Source: Oscillospiraceae bacterium
GTDB lineage: Bacteria; Bacillota; Clostridia; Oscillospirales; Ruminococcaceae
Reading direction: 5' to 3'
Length of the DNA: 53,539 bases
NCBI GenBank assembly: GCA_017435745.1
Contig: JAFSEN010000073.1
Coordinates: 1-53,539, forward strand
The notes beneath the pieces were generated by a model, which was given only the letters and a program-made list of their open reading frames with translations, did not search any database and was not told where the DNA came from. Of the stretch, positions 32,522 to 42,009 are shown in pieces. Position 1 is the first letter of the stretch, and every line of letters starts with the position of its first letter. A program made the translations under genes and the position numbers.

Positions 32522-34386
32522 TAAGAACTTATGACGAACTTATGGCAAGAGCAGCCGTCTGCAAAGAAATTCTCGATTCCAAATTCAGCGGTTCCGACGG
32601 CAAAATCTATCTCATGATCTGCGGCGGCGGCGGATGCGTAGCTTCCGGCGCGCTTAAACTTGAGGAAGAATGCAAACGCCTTATTGAAGAAAAAGGCCTT
32701 TCCGAAAAAGTTGCTGTAAGAAAAGTCGGCTGTTTCGGACTTTGCTCCCAGGGACCTTTCATCCGCGTTTATCCGAAAGATGTTCTCTATCGCCTTGTAA
32801 AACAGGAAGATATTGAAGAAATTTTTGACGTTGACATAATCGGCGGCGGAATTGTTGAAAGACTTCTTTATGTTGACCCCAAAACCGGCGAAAAAATTGC
32901 AAAACAGGAAGAAATTCCTTTCTATAAAAAACAAAAGAAAATTGCTCTCCATGGCTGCGGAAGAATCGATCCGGAAAGCTTTGACGAAGCTCTCGGATGC
33001 GGCGCATACCAGGGACTTGCAAACGCTCTTAAAATGACTCCCCAGGAAGTTGTAACCACCGTTCTTGAATCCGGACTTCGCGGAAGAGGCGGCGGCGGTT
33101 TCCTTACCGGACGCAAATGGCAGTTTGCTTACAACCAGGACAGCAAGGAAAAATATGTCGTATGTAACGGCGACGAGGGCGACCCCGGCGCATTTATGGA
33201 CCGTTCCATTCTTGAAGATAACCCTCTTTCTGTAATCGAAGGTATGACTATCGCAGGTTACGCAATCGGCGCTTCCGAAGGTTATTTCTATGTTCGTGCC
33301 GAATATCCCACCGCAGTAAAACGTCTTCGCCATGCAATCGAAATGGCTGAAGCACAGGGACTTCTCGGCGACGACATCCTCGGTTCCGGCTTCAGCTTCC
33401 GCGCACATATCCGTCTTGGCGCGGGCGCATTCGTCTGCGGCGAAGAAACTGCTCTTCTCCATTCCATCCAGGGACTTCGCGGAATGCCCAGACCCCGTCC
33501 TCCTTTCCCAGCAGTTCGCGGTCTTTGGGACAAACCCACCATTGTTAACAACGTTGAAACCCTTGCAACCGTTCCTTATATCCTCAGAAACGGCGTTGCA
33601 GAGTTTACCAAATACGGCACCACCGGTTCCAAAGGAACCAAAGTTTTCGCTCTTGGCGGCAAAGTAAACAACGTCGGCCTTGTTGAAGTTCCCATGGGTA
33701 CCACCCTTCGCGAACTTGTTTACGATATCGGCGGCGGTATTCCCAATGACAAAAAATTCAAAGCAATCCAGACCGGCGGTCCTTCCGGCGGCTGTATCAC
33801 TGCTGACGAGCTTGATGTTTCCATCGACTTCGATAACCTTGTAGCACTTGGTTCCATGATGGGTTCCGGCGGCGCAATCGTTATGGACGAAGACAACTGC
33901 ATGGTTGACGTTGCAAAATTCTATATGGAATTCATCTGCGACGAATCCTGCGGAAAATGCTCTCCCTGCAGAATCGGTACCAAGAGAATGCTCGAAATTC
34001 TCACCAAAATCACCGAAGGCGAAGCAACCATGCAGGACCTTGAAGATCTTGAAACCATCGGCAACGCTTGCCAGACAAACTCTCTCTGCTCTCTCGGTCA
34101 GAGCGCGGCAAACCCCGTTATCTCCACCCTTGCTTCCTTCTATGACGAATATCTCGCACATATCCAGGATAAAAAATGCCCCGCACATGTTTGCAAAAAC
34201 CTTACCATTTATTCCATCGATGCGGATAAGTGCAAACGCTGCAGTCTTTGTGCGAAAAAATGCCCCGTTGGAGCAATTTCCGGCATAGTCGGCAAAACCA
34301 ACTTTGTAATAGATCCCGATGTTTGCGTAAGATGCGGACTTTGCATCTCTTCCTGCAAATTCGGCGCAATTTCCAAAGATCAGTAA
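32518..34386 (+). CDS. hydB: [FeFe] hydrogenase subunit HydB (NuoF-like)
   Basis: The 622-residue protein has an N-terminal thioredoxin-like [2Fe-2S] domain (CGGGGCVASG, CFGLCSQGP), then the NuoF core with RGRGGGGFLTGRKW (FMN), GDEGDPGAFMDRS, GAGAYICGEE-like GAGAFVCGEETAL (NADH site), and ESCGKCSPCRIGT for a [4Fe-4S] cluster. A C-terminal ferredoxin domain carries CKRCSLCAKKCP and CVRCGLCISSCK. This is the flavin subunit where NAD(H) reacts. Extra N- and C-terminal cluster domains are typical of bifurcating HydB rather than respiratory NuoF. Confidence 0.95.
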   Translation: MIRTYDELMARAAVCKEILDSKFSGSDGKIYLMICGGGGCVASGALKLEEECKRLIEEKGLSEKVAVRKVGCFGLCSQGPFIRVYPKDVLYRLVKQEDIEEIFDVDIIGGGIVERLLYVDPKTGEKIAKQEEIPFYKKQKKIALHGCGRIDPESFDEALGCGAYQGLANALKMTPQEVVTTVLESGLRGRGGGGFLTGRKWQFAYNQDSKEKYVVCNGDEGDPGAFMDRSILEDNPLSVIEGMTIAGYAIGASEGYFYVRAEYPTAVKRLRHAIEMAEAQGLLGDDILGSGFSFRAHIRLGAGAFVCGEETALLHSIQGLRGMPRPRPPFPAVRGLWDKPTIVNNVETLATVPYILRNGVAEFTKYGTTGSKGTKVFALGGKVNNVGLVEVPMGTTLRELVYDIGGGIPNDKKFKAIQTGGPSGGCITADELDVSIDFDNLVALGSMMGSGGAIVMDEDNCMVDVAKFYMEFICDESCGKCSPCRIGTKRMLEILTKITEGEATMQDLEDLETIGNACQTNSLCSLGQSAANPVISTLASFYDEYLAHIQDKKCPAHVCKNLTIYSIDADKCKRCSLCAKKCPVGAISGIVGKTNFVIDPDVCVRCGLCISSCKFGAISKDQ

Positions 34387-34400
34387 GGAGGGCATAGAAA

Positions 34401-36170
34401 ATGAGCAAAATCAATATTAAAATCGAAGGCCATCCTTATCAGGTTGAAGAAGGCCTTACCACCATTGATGCGGCAAGAGCTTGCGGTTACGAAATTCCTT
34501 CCCTTTGCGATTTCAACCACGGCGAATGCAACCAGGGTTCCTGCCGTGTTTGCCTTGTTGAAGTTAAAGGAATGAGAAGCCTCGTTGCTTCCTGCGTTTT
34601 CCCCGTTTTCGAAGGAATGGAAATAAGCATTTCCTCCCCGAAAGCAACCGCCGCAAGAAGAACTTCCGTTGAACTTCTTCTTTCCAACCATTCCGTAAAC
34701 TGCCAGCAGTGCGACAAAAACGGAAAATGCGAACTTCTTCACGTTGCAAAACTCACCGGCGCAAGACCCGAAATGTTCAAAGGTTCCCAGACCCCGGTAA
34801 CCATTGATGAACTTAACCCTTCCATCGTTCGCGACACCAGCAAATGCATTCTTTGCGGACGCTGCATTGCAAGATGTAAAAACGCACACGGAAACGGCGT
34901 TCTCGGTTTTGAAAACCGCGGTTTCAACGCAATCGTCGGCCCTGCCGGAAACAGATCTTTCGATAAATCTCCCTGCATTCTTTGCGGCCAGTGCGTTTCC
35001 GTTTGCCCCACCGGCGCTCTTATGCTCAAATCCGAAATCGACAAAGTTGACCACGCAATGTCCCTCGGCCGTCATGTAATTGTCCAGACTGCTCCCGCAG
35101 TCCGCGCAGCTCTCGGCGAGGAATTCGGATTCAAAATCGGCACCCCCGTAACCGGAAAAATGGTTGCGGCTCTCCGCCGCCTTGGTTTTGAAAAAGTTTA
35201 TGATACCGATTTCGGCGCAGACCTTACCATTATGGAAGAGGGAACCGAACTTCTCGGAAGAATGAAAAACGGCGGAGTTCTCCCAATGATAACTTCCTGC
35301 TCTCCGGGTTGGGTAAACTATTGCGAAACTTATTATGCAGACCAGCTTGATCATCTTTCTTCCTGCAAATCTCCTCACCAGATGCAGGGCGCGATTATCA
35401 AGAGCTATTACGCAGAAAAACACGGAATCGACCCCAGAGATATTTTCGTCGTTTCCATAATGCCCTGCACCGCAAAGAAATTTGAAAAAGAACGTCCCGA
35501 AATGGTAAGCGAAGCAGGTCTTAAAGACGTTGACGCAGTTCTTACCACCCGCGAACTTGCTGAAATGATCCGCCGCAGCGGTATTGTTTTCAACAAACTT
35601 CCGGATGAAGAATTTGACCAGGATATTATGGGCGAAGCTTCCGGCGCAGGCGTTATCTTCGGTGTAACCGGCGGCGTAATGGAAGCAGCTCTCAGAACAG
35701 TTTACCACGTTCTTACCGGAAAAGAACACGGCGCAATCGCTTTCACCTCCGTCCGCGGTTTCGACGGAATCAAAGAATCCCAGATCGAAATCAACGGCCA
35801 GATCCTCCGCTTTGCCGTTGCTCACGGAATGAAGAACGCAAAAGTTCTTATGGACCAGATCCGCAAAGGCGAAAGCCCTTATCATTTCATCGAAATCATG
35901 GGTTGCCCCGGCGGCTGCATCAACGGCGGCGGACAGCCTTATGTACGCCCTGTTTTCCTTCCCAACGAAGACCACGATATTCTTGATACCTATATGCAGA
36001 AACGCGCTTCTGCCCTCTATTCCGAGGACCAGAGAAACGTTCTCCGCCAGAGCCACAAGAATACCCAGGTTCAGAAACTTTATGAAGAATTCCTCGGCGA
36101 ACCCAATTCCCATAAAGCGCATGAACTTCTTCACACCAGTTATAAAGGCAGAGATCCTTTCAAAGATTGA
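34401..36170 (+). CDS. hydA: [FeFe] hydrogenase catalytic subunit HydA
   Basis: The 589-residue protein starts with a plant-type [2Fe-2S] domain (CDFNHGECNQGSCRVC), then the His-Cys3 cluster HSVNCQQCDKNGKC and two [4Fe-4S] sites (CILCGRCIARCK, CILCGQCVSVCP). The H-cluster domain has all three signatures: TSCSPGW near residue 297, MPCTAKK near 354, and GCPGGC at about 501-506. A small-subunit-like tail follows (about 530-589). It makes or oxidises H2. GGAGG precedes the ATG. Maturases HydE, HydF and HydG are not in the window. Confidence 0.97.
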   Translation: MSKINIKIEGHPYQVEEGLTTIDAARACGYEIPSLCDFNHGECNQGSCRVCLVEVKGMRSLVASCVFPVFEGMEISISSPKATAARRTSVELLLSNHSVNCQQCDKNGKCELLHVAKLTGARPEMFKGSQTPVTIDELNPSIVRDTSKCILCGRCIARCKNAHGNGVLGFENRGFNAIVGPAGNRSFDKSPCILCGQCVSVCPTGALMLKSEIDKVDHAMSLGRHVIVQTAPAVRAALGEEFGFKIGTPVTGKMVAALRRLGFEKVYDTDFGADLTIMEEGTELLGRMKNGGVLPMITSCSPGWVNYCETYYADQLDHLSSCKSPHQMQGAIIKSYYAEKHGIDPRDIFVVSIMPCTAKKFEKERPEMVSEAGLKDVDAVLTTRELAEMIRRSGIVFNKLPDEEFDQDIMGEASGAGVIFGVTGGVMEAALRTVYHVLTGKEHGAIAFTSVRGFDGIKESQIEINGQILRFAVAHGMKNAKVLMDQIRKGESPYHFIEIMGCPGGCINGGGQPYVRPVFLPNEDHDILDTYMQKRASALYSEDQRNVLRQSHKNTQVQKLYEEFLGEPNSHKAHELLHTSYKGRDPFKD

Positions 36171-36197
36171 TTTCTCCCAACTAATCCCAAATAAATC

Positions 36198-36235
36198 AAA
36201 AGCCCGTGCTCATTACTTGAGCACGGGCTTTTGAT
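36198..36235. terminator. Terminator of the hydrogenase operon
   Basis: A 14-base perfect stem, AAAAGCCCGTGCTC/GAGCACGGGCTTTT, between convergent genes; usable in both directions. Confidence 0.92.
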
Positions 36236-36264
36236 TTATTGTTTTGTGCGCGGAACAACCGTGC

Positions 36265-37251
36265 TCAAAAAATTCCTGCTGTTTTAAGAAGAAAAGAAGC
36301 AACAAAAATCGTTCCTGCGGAAAAAACCGTTGTCCAAATTACAAGCTGCCCCGCAAGGGAAGAATCTCCGCCGAGCTCATGCGCCATCGGAACGCTTGAT
36401 ACCGCAACCGGGGCGGAAAAAAGCGCCGCAAGGGCGGCAAATTGGGCGCCGCCGAAAGAATTTTTGAAAAGCAAAAACGCCGTTCCGATTCCGAGAACCG
36501 GAACAAAAACGCAGCGCATAAACGTTCCGAAAACAATTTCCTTTTTAAGCGCGGAAATTGCGGAAAATTCAAAATCCGCACCGAGAACGATAAGCGAAAG
36601 GGGTGTTGCCATTGAGGAAATATATTCGGCAACTTTCTGCACCGGAACGATATCGAAAAGGCGGAATGAAATTCCGGCAAAAACAAAAATTTCTCTTATA
36701 AAAAGCGCGGCAAAACCCGCCGCAACCCCCTGTATAAGGGGATTTTTTTCGATATCGCAAAGGATTTTTTTAAAGCCGGGTTTCTTTCCGTTTCCGGAAA
36801 AGAAAAGAAGTTCAGTAACCGCAAGAACGTTGAAAAGCGGAATTGCAAAGGCTGAAAGAACCGCCGCCGCGGCGATTCCTTCGGTTCCGAAAAGGCTTCC
36901 GGCAAGGGGAATTCCGATAAGCGCATAGTTTGAACGGAAGATTGCCTGAACAAGCGCACCGCGCTTTTTTCCTTCCTTTGTAACAAAGCCGCTTGAAAAA
37001 ACTGCGGCAAAGAAAACAACGGTTATCATTACAAGGGCATATCCCACATGGCCGAAATCGAAATTTCGGATGTCCTCTATTTTATAAACATTTGTAAAAA
37101 GCATCACCGGAAGAAGAACCTTGAAAACAAGGCGGTTGCCTGCGGCGGAAAATTCATTTCCGACAATTCCGGCTTTTCTAAGAAAATATCCGAGAGCGGC
37201 CATTATAACGATTGGCGCGACGGAATTGAAAGCAAAAACAAGGGATTCCAT
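36265..37251 (-). CDS. AEC family transporter
   Basis: The 328-residue membrane protein has about ten hydrophobic segments in the layout of the auxin efflux carrier (AEC) family: FNSVAPIVIMAALGYFLRK at the start, FRSNYALIGIPLAGSLFG near residue 110, and a C-terminal half with APVAVSSVPMAHELGGD. Bacterial members carry malate, malonate or other organic acids, or amino acids; substrate cannot be assigned. The ATG follows TGGAGGA. It lies downstream of the amino acid transporter operon on the same strand but behind a terminator. Confidence 0.88.
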   Translation of the reverse strand: MESLVFAFNSVAPIVIMAALGYFLRKAGIVGNEFSAAGNRLVFKVLLPVMLFTNVYKIEDIRNFDFGHVGYALVMITVVFFAAVFSSGFVTKEGKKRGALVQAIFRSNYALIGIPLAGSLFGTEGIAAAAVLSAFAIPLFNVLAVTELLFFSGNGKKPGFKKILCDIEKNPLIQGVAAGFAALFIREIFVFAGISFRLFDIVPVQKVAEYISSMATPLSLIVLGADFEFSAISALKKEIVFGTFMRCVFVPVLGIGTAFLLFKNSFGGAQFAALAALFSAPVAVSSVPMAHELGGDSSLAGQLVIWTTVFSAGTIFVASFLLKTAGIF

Positions 37252-37313
37252 AAAATCCTCCAGTACATCAATGGATTATTGAATTATTATAGCAGATTTT
37301 TCCGCTTTTGTCA

Positions 37314-37342
37314 GAAAAAAAGGCGTTCCGCAAAGGAACGCC
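37314..37342 (-). terminator. Terminator of the second amino acid transporter operon
   Basis: GGCGTTCC (37322-37329) and GGAACGCC (37335-37342), with A residues on the left forming the T-run on the minus strand. Confidence 0.85.
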
Positions 37343-37360
37343 ATGAACAAAAATTTTGTT

Positions 37361-38035
37361 TTAATGGAAATCCGTTTTTTTCTGCATTTTTCTTACAGCA
37401 ACGGAAAGGCTGAAGTTTATTACAAAATAAATCAGCGCCGCCGTTCCGAAAAGGATAAAAACGTCCTGGGCGGTGATGGAATGTCCGGTAAAGGTGTTTG
37501 CGGTGGACATAAGTTTTTTTACAACGAACATAAGCTCCGCAATGCCGATTTGGGCAAGATAGGAAGTATCCTTTATTATTGTAATTGCCTGGCTTGTAAG
37601 GGTCGGAACGATCTTTCTGAAAGCCTGGGGAAGAACGATATAGATCATAATCTGGAAAAAGCTGAAACCCTGGCTCCGTCCGGCTTCAATCTGTCCTTTG
37701 GGAACAGCGTTGAGTCCGCCGCGGATGATTTCGGAAATTATTGCCGCGTTGAAAACAACCGTTGCAACAAGCGCCCTTGAAAGAAGCGAAGGCAGCGGAA
37801 CCGCCGCAATCGCCACAAAAATCCAGAGAAGAAGGGGAGTGTTGCGGAAAATTTCAACTATTACGGAAGCAATTTTTCCCGTAACTTTTCCGAAATTGTT
37901 GAAAAGCGCAAGAACCGTTCCAAGAAGCGTTCCGCCGAAAAGGGTAACAATTGCAATAAAAACGGTCATTCCGAGACCGGCGGCAATATAGGAAATATTG
38001 TAATTTGTAAAAATAAGCGCAATTTCTTCGATCAT
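37361..38035 (-). CDS. Polar amino acid ABC transporter permease 2
   Basis: The 224-residue permease is of the HisM/GltK family: VEIFRNTPLLLWIFV near residue 60 and the EAA-like loop EAGRSQGFSFFQIMIYIVLP near 117. It overlaps the upstream permease gene by four bases, so the two probably form a heterodimer. It is the last gene of the operon. The start ATG follows GGAGGTGG at the end of the preceding gene. Confidence 0.93.
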   Translation of the reverse strand: MIEEIALIFTNYNISYIAAGLGMTVFIAIVTLFGGTLLGTVLALFNNFGKVTGKIASVIVEIFRNTPLLLWIFVAIAAVPLPSLLSRALVATVVFNAAIISEIIRGGLNAVPKGQIEAGRSQGFSFFQIMIYIVLPQAFRKIVPTLTSQAITIIKDTSYLAQIGIAELMFVVKKLMSTANTFTGHSITAQDVFILFGTAALIYFVINFSLSVAVRKMQKKTDFH

Positions 38036-38739
38036 CCGGCGGCCACCTCCTTGTTTTCGGAAGTTCCGACGGATTTGAGCTTGCGCTCATAGCGTTTTGC
38101 AAAATATGTAAGCGGAAAACAGATGCAGAAGAAAAGAATTCCGCAGGTAAGATATGCCGGCCCGTAACTGAGCGTTCCGTTGGAAGCCCAGGCGTTGGAA
38201 CGGTACATAAGGTCGCCTCCGGCGATCATTGCAAGGACCGAGGTGTTTTTGATAAGCGCAACCATCTGGTTTACAAGGGGCGGAAGGGCAATTTTTACCG
38301 ATTGCGGAAGAATTATATACCGCATAGCCTGAAGATGGGTGAACCCTTGGCTAAGGGCGGCTTCGGTTTGTCCCTTCGGAATTGAAGAAATTCCGGTGCG
38401 CACAACTTCGGAAATATATGCGCCGGTGTAAATTCCAAGCCCGATAACGCCGATCTGTTCTTTGGAAAGATCGACCCCTGCATAAAGCAGGCCGTAATAC
38501 ATGAAGAGCACCTGAAGAACAAGGGGGGTGTTTTGGAAAAATTCAACATAGACCCTTGCGGTGCCTTTAAGGATTTTGTTGCTGCCGGAAGAAAAAAGCC
38601 CGAAAACAATTCCGAGGAAAAGCGCAAGGATAAGGGCAAAAACAGAAACTTTTACCGTTACGAAAAACGCATCGATAAATTCCTGGCGCGAAGCCCAAAG
38701 GGCTTCCCATCTCCAAAGGGCAAAAACTCCGTTGTTCAA
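38032..38739 (-). CDS. Polar amino acid ABC transporter permease 1
   Basis: The 235-residue permease has VEFFQNTPLVLQVLFMYYG near residue 65 and EAALSQGFTHLQAMRYIILP near 126, the docking loop. The start is TTG (38737-38739) behind GGAAGTG. The operon order is ATPase, binding protein, permease, permease, as in glutamate/aspartate/glutamine type importers. Confidence 0.93.
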   Translation of the reverse strand: MNNGVFALWRWEALWASRQEFIDAFFVTVKVSVFALILALFLGIVFGLFSSGSNKILKGTARVYVEFFQNTPLVLQVLFMYYGLLYAGVDLSKEQIGVIGLGIYTGAYISEVVRTGISSIPKGQTEAALSQGFTHLQAMRYIILPQSVKIALPPLVNQMVALIKNTSVLAMIAGGDLMYRSNAWASNGTLSYGPAYLTCGILFFCICFPLTYFAKRYERKLKSVGTSENKEVAAG

Positions 38740-38785
38740 GTGCTTTTCACTTCCTTTCTGTCAAAATTGAGTTAAATATCAAAAA

Positions 38786-39568
38786 TCAGTTTTCAAAACT
38801 GGGAAGAAGTCCGTTTGCTTCGCGGAATGCTTCAATGGTTCCGTCGGAAAGCCATTTTTCAATAAGCGCGTCAACATAGGCGTTGAGCTGGGTGTTGGAA
38901 AGTTTGGAAACAACGCCGAAAGGCTGGGCCGCAAAGCGGTCTTCAAGAATAACGGTGGTTTCGTCCATAAAAGAGGAAAGAACAACGGTATCGACGCAGT
39001 GCGCGTCGATTGCTCCGGCGGAAAGCGCAAGCTTTATTGAAGCGTGGTCTTCAAATTCATCGAAAGAAAGTTCGTATCCTTCGCCAAGATAATCTTTAAG
39101 GGATTGTGCGGAAGTGGAGCTCATGGTAACGCCGATTGTTTTTCCGTCAAGGTCTTCAAGGGAAGAAATTCCGGAATCTTTAAGAACCATTACGCCCACA
39201 GCGTCGGTGTAATAGGGTGCGGAAAAATGATAGCTCATTTTTCTTTCTTCAGTAATGGTGAAGTTGGAAAGGCTGATATCGATATCGCCGGAATCGATCA
39301 TCTGAAGACGGGTTGTGGGAGTTACAACGTAAAATTCAACGTCAACGCCCATTTCTTCTGCAATGGCGCGGGCAATATCAATTTCAAGTCCTTCATATTC
39401 GCCGGTTTCCGGGTTGAGATATCCCATCCCGATAAGGGAATCCTTGACTCCAACGCGGAGAACCCCGCGTTCCTGAATGCTTTCAACGGTGGTTTCGGAA
39501 CTTCCGCCGCAGGAAGCGAAAGAAAGCATCATTGCGAGAACAAGGATAAATGCAAAGATTTTTTTCAT
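38786..39568 (-). CDS. Polar amino acid ABC transporter binding lipoprotein
   Basis: The 260-residue family 3 binding protein has a lipoprotein signal with lipobox FASC (Cys at residue 20). It carries GVLRVGVKDSLIGMGYLNPE, YEGLEIDIARAIAEEMGVDVEF, IDISLSNFTITEERKMSYHFS and a hinge-region TIGVTMSSTSAQSLKDYL. Missing an N-terminal DxxPF-type pattern, its ligand is uncertain; acidic amino acids or glutamine are likely for this operon type. The ATG follows AAAGGAG. Confidence 0.92.
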   Translation of the reverse strand: MKKIFAFILVLAMMLSFASCGGSSETTVESIQERGVLRVGVKDSLIGMGYLNPETGEYEGLEIDIARAIAEEMGVDVEFYVVTPTTRLQMIDSGDIDISLSNFTITEERKMSYHFSAPYYTDAVGVMVLKDSGISSLEDLDGKTIGVTMSSTSAQSLKDYLGEGYELSFDEFEDHASIKLALSAGAIDAHCVDTVVLSSFMDETTVILEDRFAAQPFGVVSKLSNTQLNAYVDALIEKWLSDGTIEAFREANGLLPSFEN

Positions 39569-39591
39569 TAATTTTTCTCCTTTTTTTGCAG

Positions 39592-40317
39592 TTATTGCCT
39601 CAGGATTTTTCCGAGGAAGGCTTTTGTGCGTTCGTTTTCGGGGTTTGTAAAGAAATGTTCGGGGGTACCCTCTTCAATAATGCGGCCTTCGTCCATAAAG
39701 ACGATTCTGTCCGCAACTTCTCTTGCAAAGCCCATTTCGTGGGTGACGACGACCATGGTGATGTTTTCTTCCGAAAGACGGATCATTACGTCAAGAACTT
39801 CCTGAACGGTTTCCGGGTCAAGAGCCGAGGTCGGTTCGTCAAAAATAATAATTTTTTGCTGGGTGGTAAGGGCCCTTGCAATGGCAACTCTCTGCTGCTG
39901 TCCGCCGGAAAGAGTTCCGGGATAGACATGGGCCTTGTCGGCAAGACCGACAAGAGCAAGATATTTCATTGCAAGTTCCTCTGCTTCCGCCTTGCTTTTT
40001 TTCTGGAGTTTTATCGGAGCAAGGGTAAGGTTTTGAAGAACATCCATGTGGGGATAAAGATTGAACTGCTGAAAAACCATTGAAGAGGTTTTTCTTACAA
40101 GTTCGGTTTTGTTTTTATGGGTCAAAAGCTCGCCGTCGATATAAACTTCGCCGGAAGAAGGTTCCTCAAGAAAGTTCATGCAGCGCACCGTTGTGGATTT
40201 TCCGCTTCCGGAAGGTCCGATTATAACGAGCTTTTCGCCCTCCTTAACTTCAAGGTTAACGTCTTTAAGTACATGGAGGTTTCCGAAGTGTTTGTTTACA
40301 TTGACAAGCTTGATCAA
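39592..40317 (-). CDS. Polar amino acid ABC transporter ATPase
   Basis: The 241-residue ATPase has Walker [27 protein letters not shown], signature [15 protein letters not shown], Walker [13 protein letters not shown] and H-loop [14 protein letters not shown], all of the GlnQ type. The start is taken as TTG (40315-40317), with GGAGGTG six bases upstream; a GTG three codons earlier would overlap that ribosome site. It is the first gene of the operon, divergent from rsmA. Confidence 0.93.
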   Translation of the reverse strand: MIKLVNVNKHFGNLHVLKDVNLEVKEGEKLVIIGPSGSGKSTTVRCMNFLEEPSSGEVYIDGELLTHKNKTELVRKTSSMVFQQFNLYPHMDVLQNLTLAPIKLQKKSKAEAEELAMKYLALVGLADKAHVYPGTLSGGQQQRVAIARALTTQQKIIIFDEPTSALDPETVQEVLDVMIRLSEENITMVVVTHEMGFAREVADRIVFMDEGRIIEEGTPEHFFTNPENERTKAFLGKILRQ

Positions 40318-40354
40318 TGCTTTCACCTCCGAAAGAATAGTTTTTAACTAATAT

Positions 40355-40383
40355 ATTTTATATTAAAACACGGATTCCGTCAA
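40355..40383 (-). promoter_or_regulatory. Promoter of the second amino acid transporter operon
   Basis: On the minus strand TTGACG (40378-40383) and TAAAAT (40355-40360), 17 bases apart. Confidence 0.6.
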
Positions 40384-40410
40384 GGAAAAACACTCATATA
40401 TGTAAAAAAC

Positions 40411-40439
40411 TTTACATATCGGAAACAAAAAGCTATAAT
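40411..40439 (+). promoter_or_regulatory. rsmA promoter
   Basis: TTTACA (40411-40416) and TATAAT (40434-40439), 17 bases apart, 35 bases before the start codon. Confidence 0.75.
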
Positions 40440-40474
40440 AAAAACAATGTATTTTGCGTTCTGGAGGGATTTGA

Positions 40475-41326
40475 TTGCCTGAACTTTCAAATATAAACGT
40501 GGTAAAAGAAATTCTTGGCCGGCATGGATTTAAATTTTCCAAAAGCCTTGGACAGAATTTTATTGTAAACCCGGATCTTTGCCCGAGAATTGCGGAAGAA
40601 AGCGGGGTCGGCCCCGGAATTTGTGCCCTTGAAATCGGCCCGGGAATAGGCGTGCTCACAAAAGAACTTGCCCTGCGGGCCGAAAAGGTTTTGAGCATCG
40701 AAATCGATAAAGCTCTTCTGCCTGTGCTCAAAGAAACCCTCGGCGAATTCGACAACGTAACAATTCTCAATGCGGACGTGCTCGAACTGGATCTCAAAGC
40801 CGTAATAAAGGAACATTTCGGCGATATGCCTTTTGTAGTCTGTGCAAATCTTCCGTATTATATAACTTCGCCGATAATTATGAAACTTCTTGAAGAAAAC
40901 ATCGGCGCGGAAAATCTTACGGTAATGGTACAGAAAGAGGCTGCCGTAAGAATTGCCGCAAAACCCGGAACAAGGGATTGCGGGGCAATTTCCGCCGCAA
41001 TAAATTATTACAGCGAACCGGAAAAACTTTTTGACGTTTCAAAAGGAAATTTTGTTCCGCCGCCAAACGTAACTTCCGCGGTTATCCGCCTTGTTTTAAG
41101 AAAGGAACCCCCGGTTAAAGTTGAAGACGAAGGCCGGTTTTTCCGCGTAATAAAGGCATCTTTCAGCCAAAGAAGAAAAACCCTTACAAACTCCCTTTCT
41201 TCCGGATTGGGAAAAGGGAAGGAAGAAATTCTTGCGGCTCTCGAACAATGCGGCCTTGGCCCAAACGCAAGGGCGGAGGAACTTTCGCTTGAAGATTTTG
41301 CCGCTCTTACAAAAATCCTCGGATAA
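40475..41326 (+). CDS. rsmA: 16S rRNA dimethyladenosine transferase RsmA (KsgA)
   Basis: The 283-residue methyltransferase dimethylates two adjacent adenosines near the 3' end of 16S rRNA. It shows FSKSLGQNFIVNPDLCPRIA near residue 23, the SAM site LEIGPGIGVLTKELA near 53, and the catalytic NLPYYITSPI near 127. A C-terminal helical domain with SFSQRRKTLTNSLSS is typical. The start is TTG (40475-40477) behind GGAGGGA. It is apparently a single-gene unit. Confidence 0.96.
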   Translation: MPELSNINVVKEILGRHGFKFSKSLGQNFIVNPDLCPRIAEESGVGPGICALEIGPGIGVLTKELALRAEKVLSIEIDKALLPVLKETLGEFDNVTILNADVLELDLKAVIKEHFGDMPFVVCANLPYYITSPIIMKLLEENIGAENLTVMVQKEAAVRIAAKPGTRDCGAISAAINYYSEPEKLFDVSKGNFVPPPNVTSAVIRLVLRKEPPVKVEDEGRFFRVIKASFSQRRKTLTNSLSSGLGKGKEEILAALEQCGLGPNARAEELSLEDFAALTKILG

Positions 41327-41355
41327 AAACAGCAAATTTGGAACAGCTTTTCGCC

Positions 41356-41384
41356 TTGATAAAAAATGCGAAGAATAGTATAAT
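41356..41384 (+). promoter_or_regulatory. Promoter of the DUF4430-like lipoprotein gene
   Basis: TTGATA (41356-41361) and TATAAT (41379-41384), 17 bases apart. Confidence 0.8.
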
Positions 41385-41439
41385 TCAGTTGTGGAAATTT
41401 TCCGCTTTGCGGAATTATTTTTAAGGAGGAAATTAAAAA

Positions 41440-41817
41440 ATGAAAAAAATAGTTTCTCTTGTGCTCGTGCTCATCATGGTGCTCAGCTTTGCGGCCTGCG
41501 GAGCAAAACCTACCGCAAAATTTGTTATTTCCGACGCAGTGAACGATGCTGTTCTCTATGAATTTGAAGCAGAAATTGTCAAAGACAAAACCGCCGGCGA
41601 AATGATCGAAGAATACCTCACCGAAAACGGCGTTGAATACACCGTTTATGACGGAGATATGATCGGAAGCATCGGCGAACTTGAACAGGATGCCGAAAAC
41701 TGGACCGTTTACTGGGCATGCTATTACAACAGCGAATATGCACAGGTTGGCCTTTGGGGCTATGAACCCGCAGAAGGCGACCTTATCGAAGTTAAATTCG
41801 AAGAATCCACCTGGTAA
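41440..41817 (+). CDS. Small DUF4430-like lipoprotein
   Basis: The 125-residue protein has a lipoprotein signal with lipobox FAAC (Cys at residue 20). The mature part has LYEFEAEIVKDKTAGEMIEE, a YTVYDGDMIGSIGEL block, and a Trp/Tyr-rich WTVYWACYYNSEYAQVGLWG near residue 89. This fits the DUF4430 beta-grasp domain seen in transcobalamin-like and surface proteins. The ligand is unknown. The ATG follows AAGGAGG. It is a single-gene unit with strong promoter and terminator. Confidence 0.8.
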   Translation: MKKIVSLVLVLIMVLSFAACGAKPTAKFVISDAVNDAVLYEFEAEIVKDKTAGEMIEEYLTENGVEYTVYDGDMIGSIGELEQDAENWTVYWACYYNSEYAQVGLWGYEPAEGDLIEVKFEESTW

Positions 41818-41836
41818 TCTTTAATCCCAAAATGAA

Positions 41837-41872
41837 AAAAAGCCCTTTCCGGAAAAGGAAAGGGCTTTTTTT
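41837..41872 (+). terminator. Intrinsic terminator
   Basis: AAAGCCCTTTCC/GGAAAGGGCTTT stem with a six-base loop and a T-run. Confidence 0.9.
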
Positions 41873-41900
41873 GTTGCAAAAACCCTTAATAAATAAATAC

Positions 41901-41929
41901 TTGTATATTTAATTTTATTTTGTTATAAT
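41901..41929 (+). promoter_or_regulatory. tepA promoter
   Basis: TTGTAT (41901-41906) and TATAAT (41924-41929), 17 bases apart; predicted first promoter of the tepA-ylzJ-uppP-ftsK group. Confidence 0.75.
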
Positions 41930-42009
41930 GTAATTTACGAAAGTTTGCTCTGACGAATATATATAAAAATCCGAAGCATAATATTAAAAAACTCCGGAGG
42001 TTTTATCGA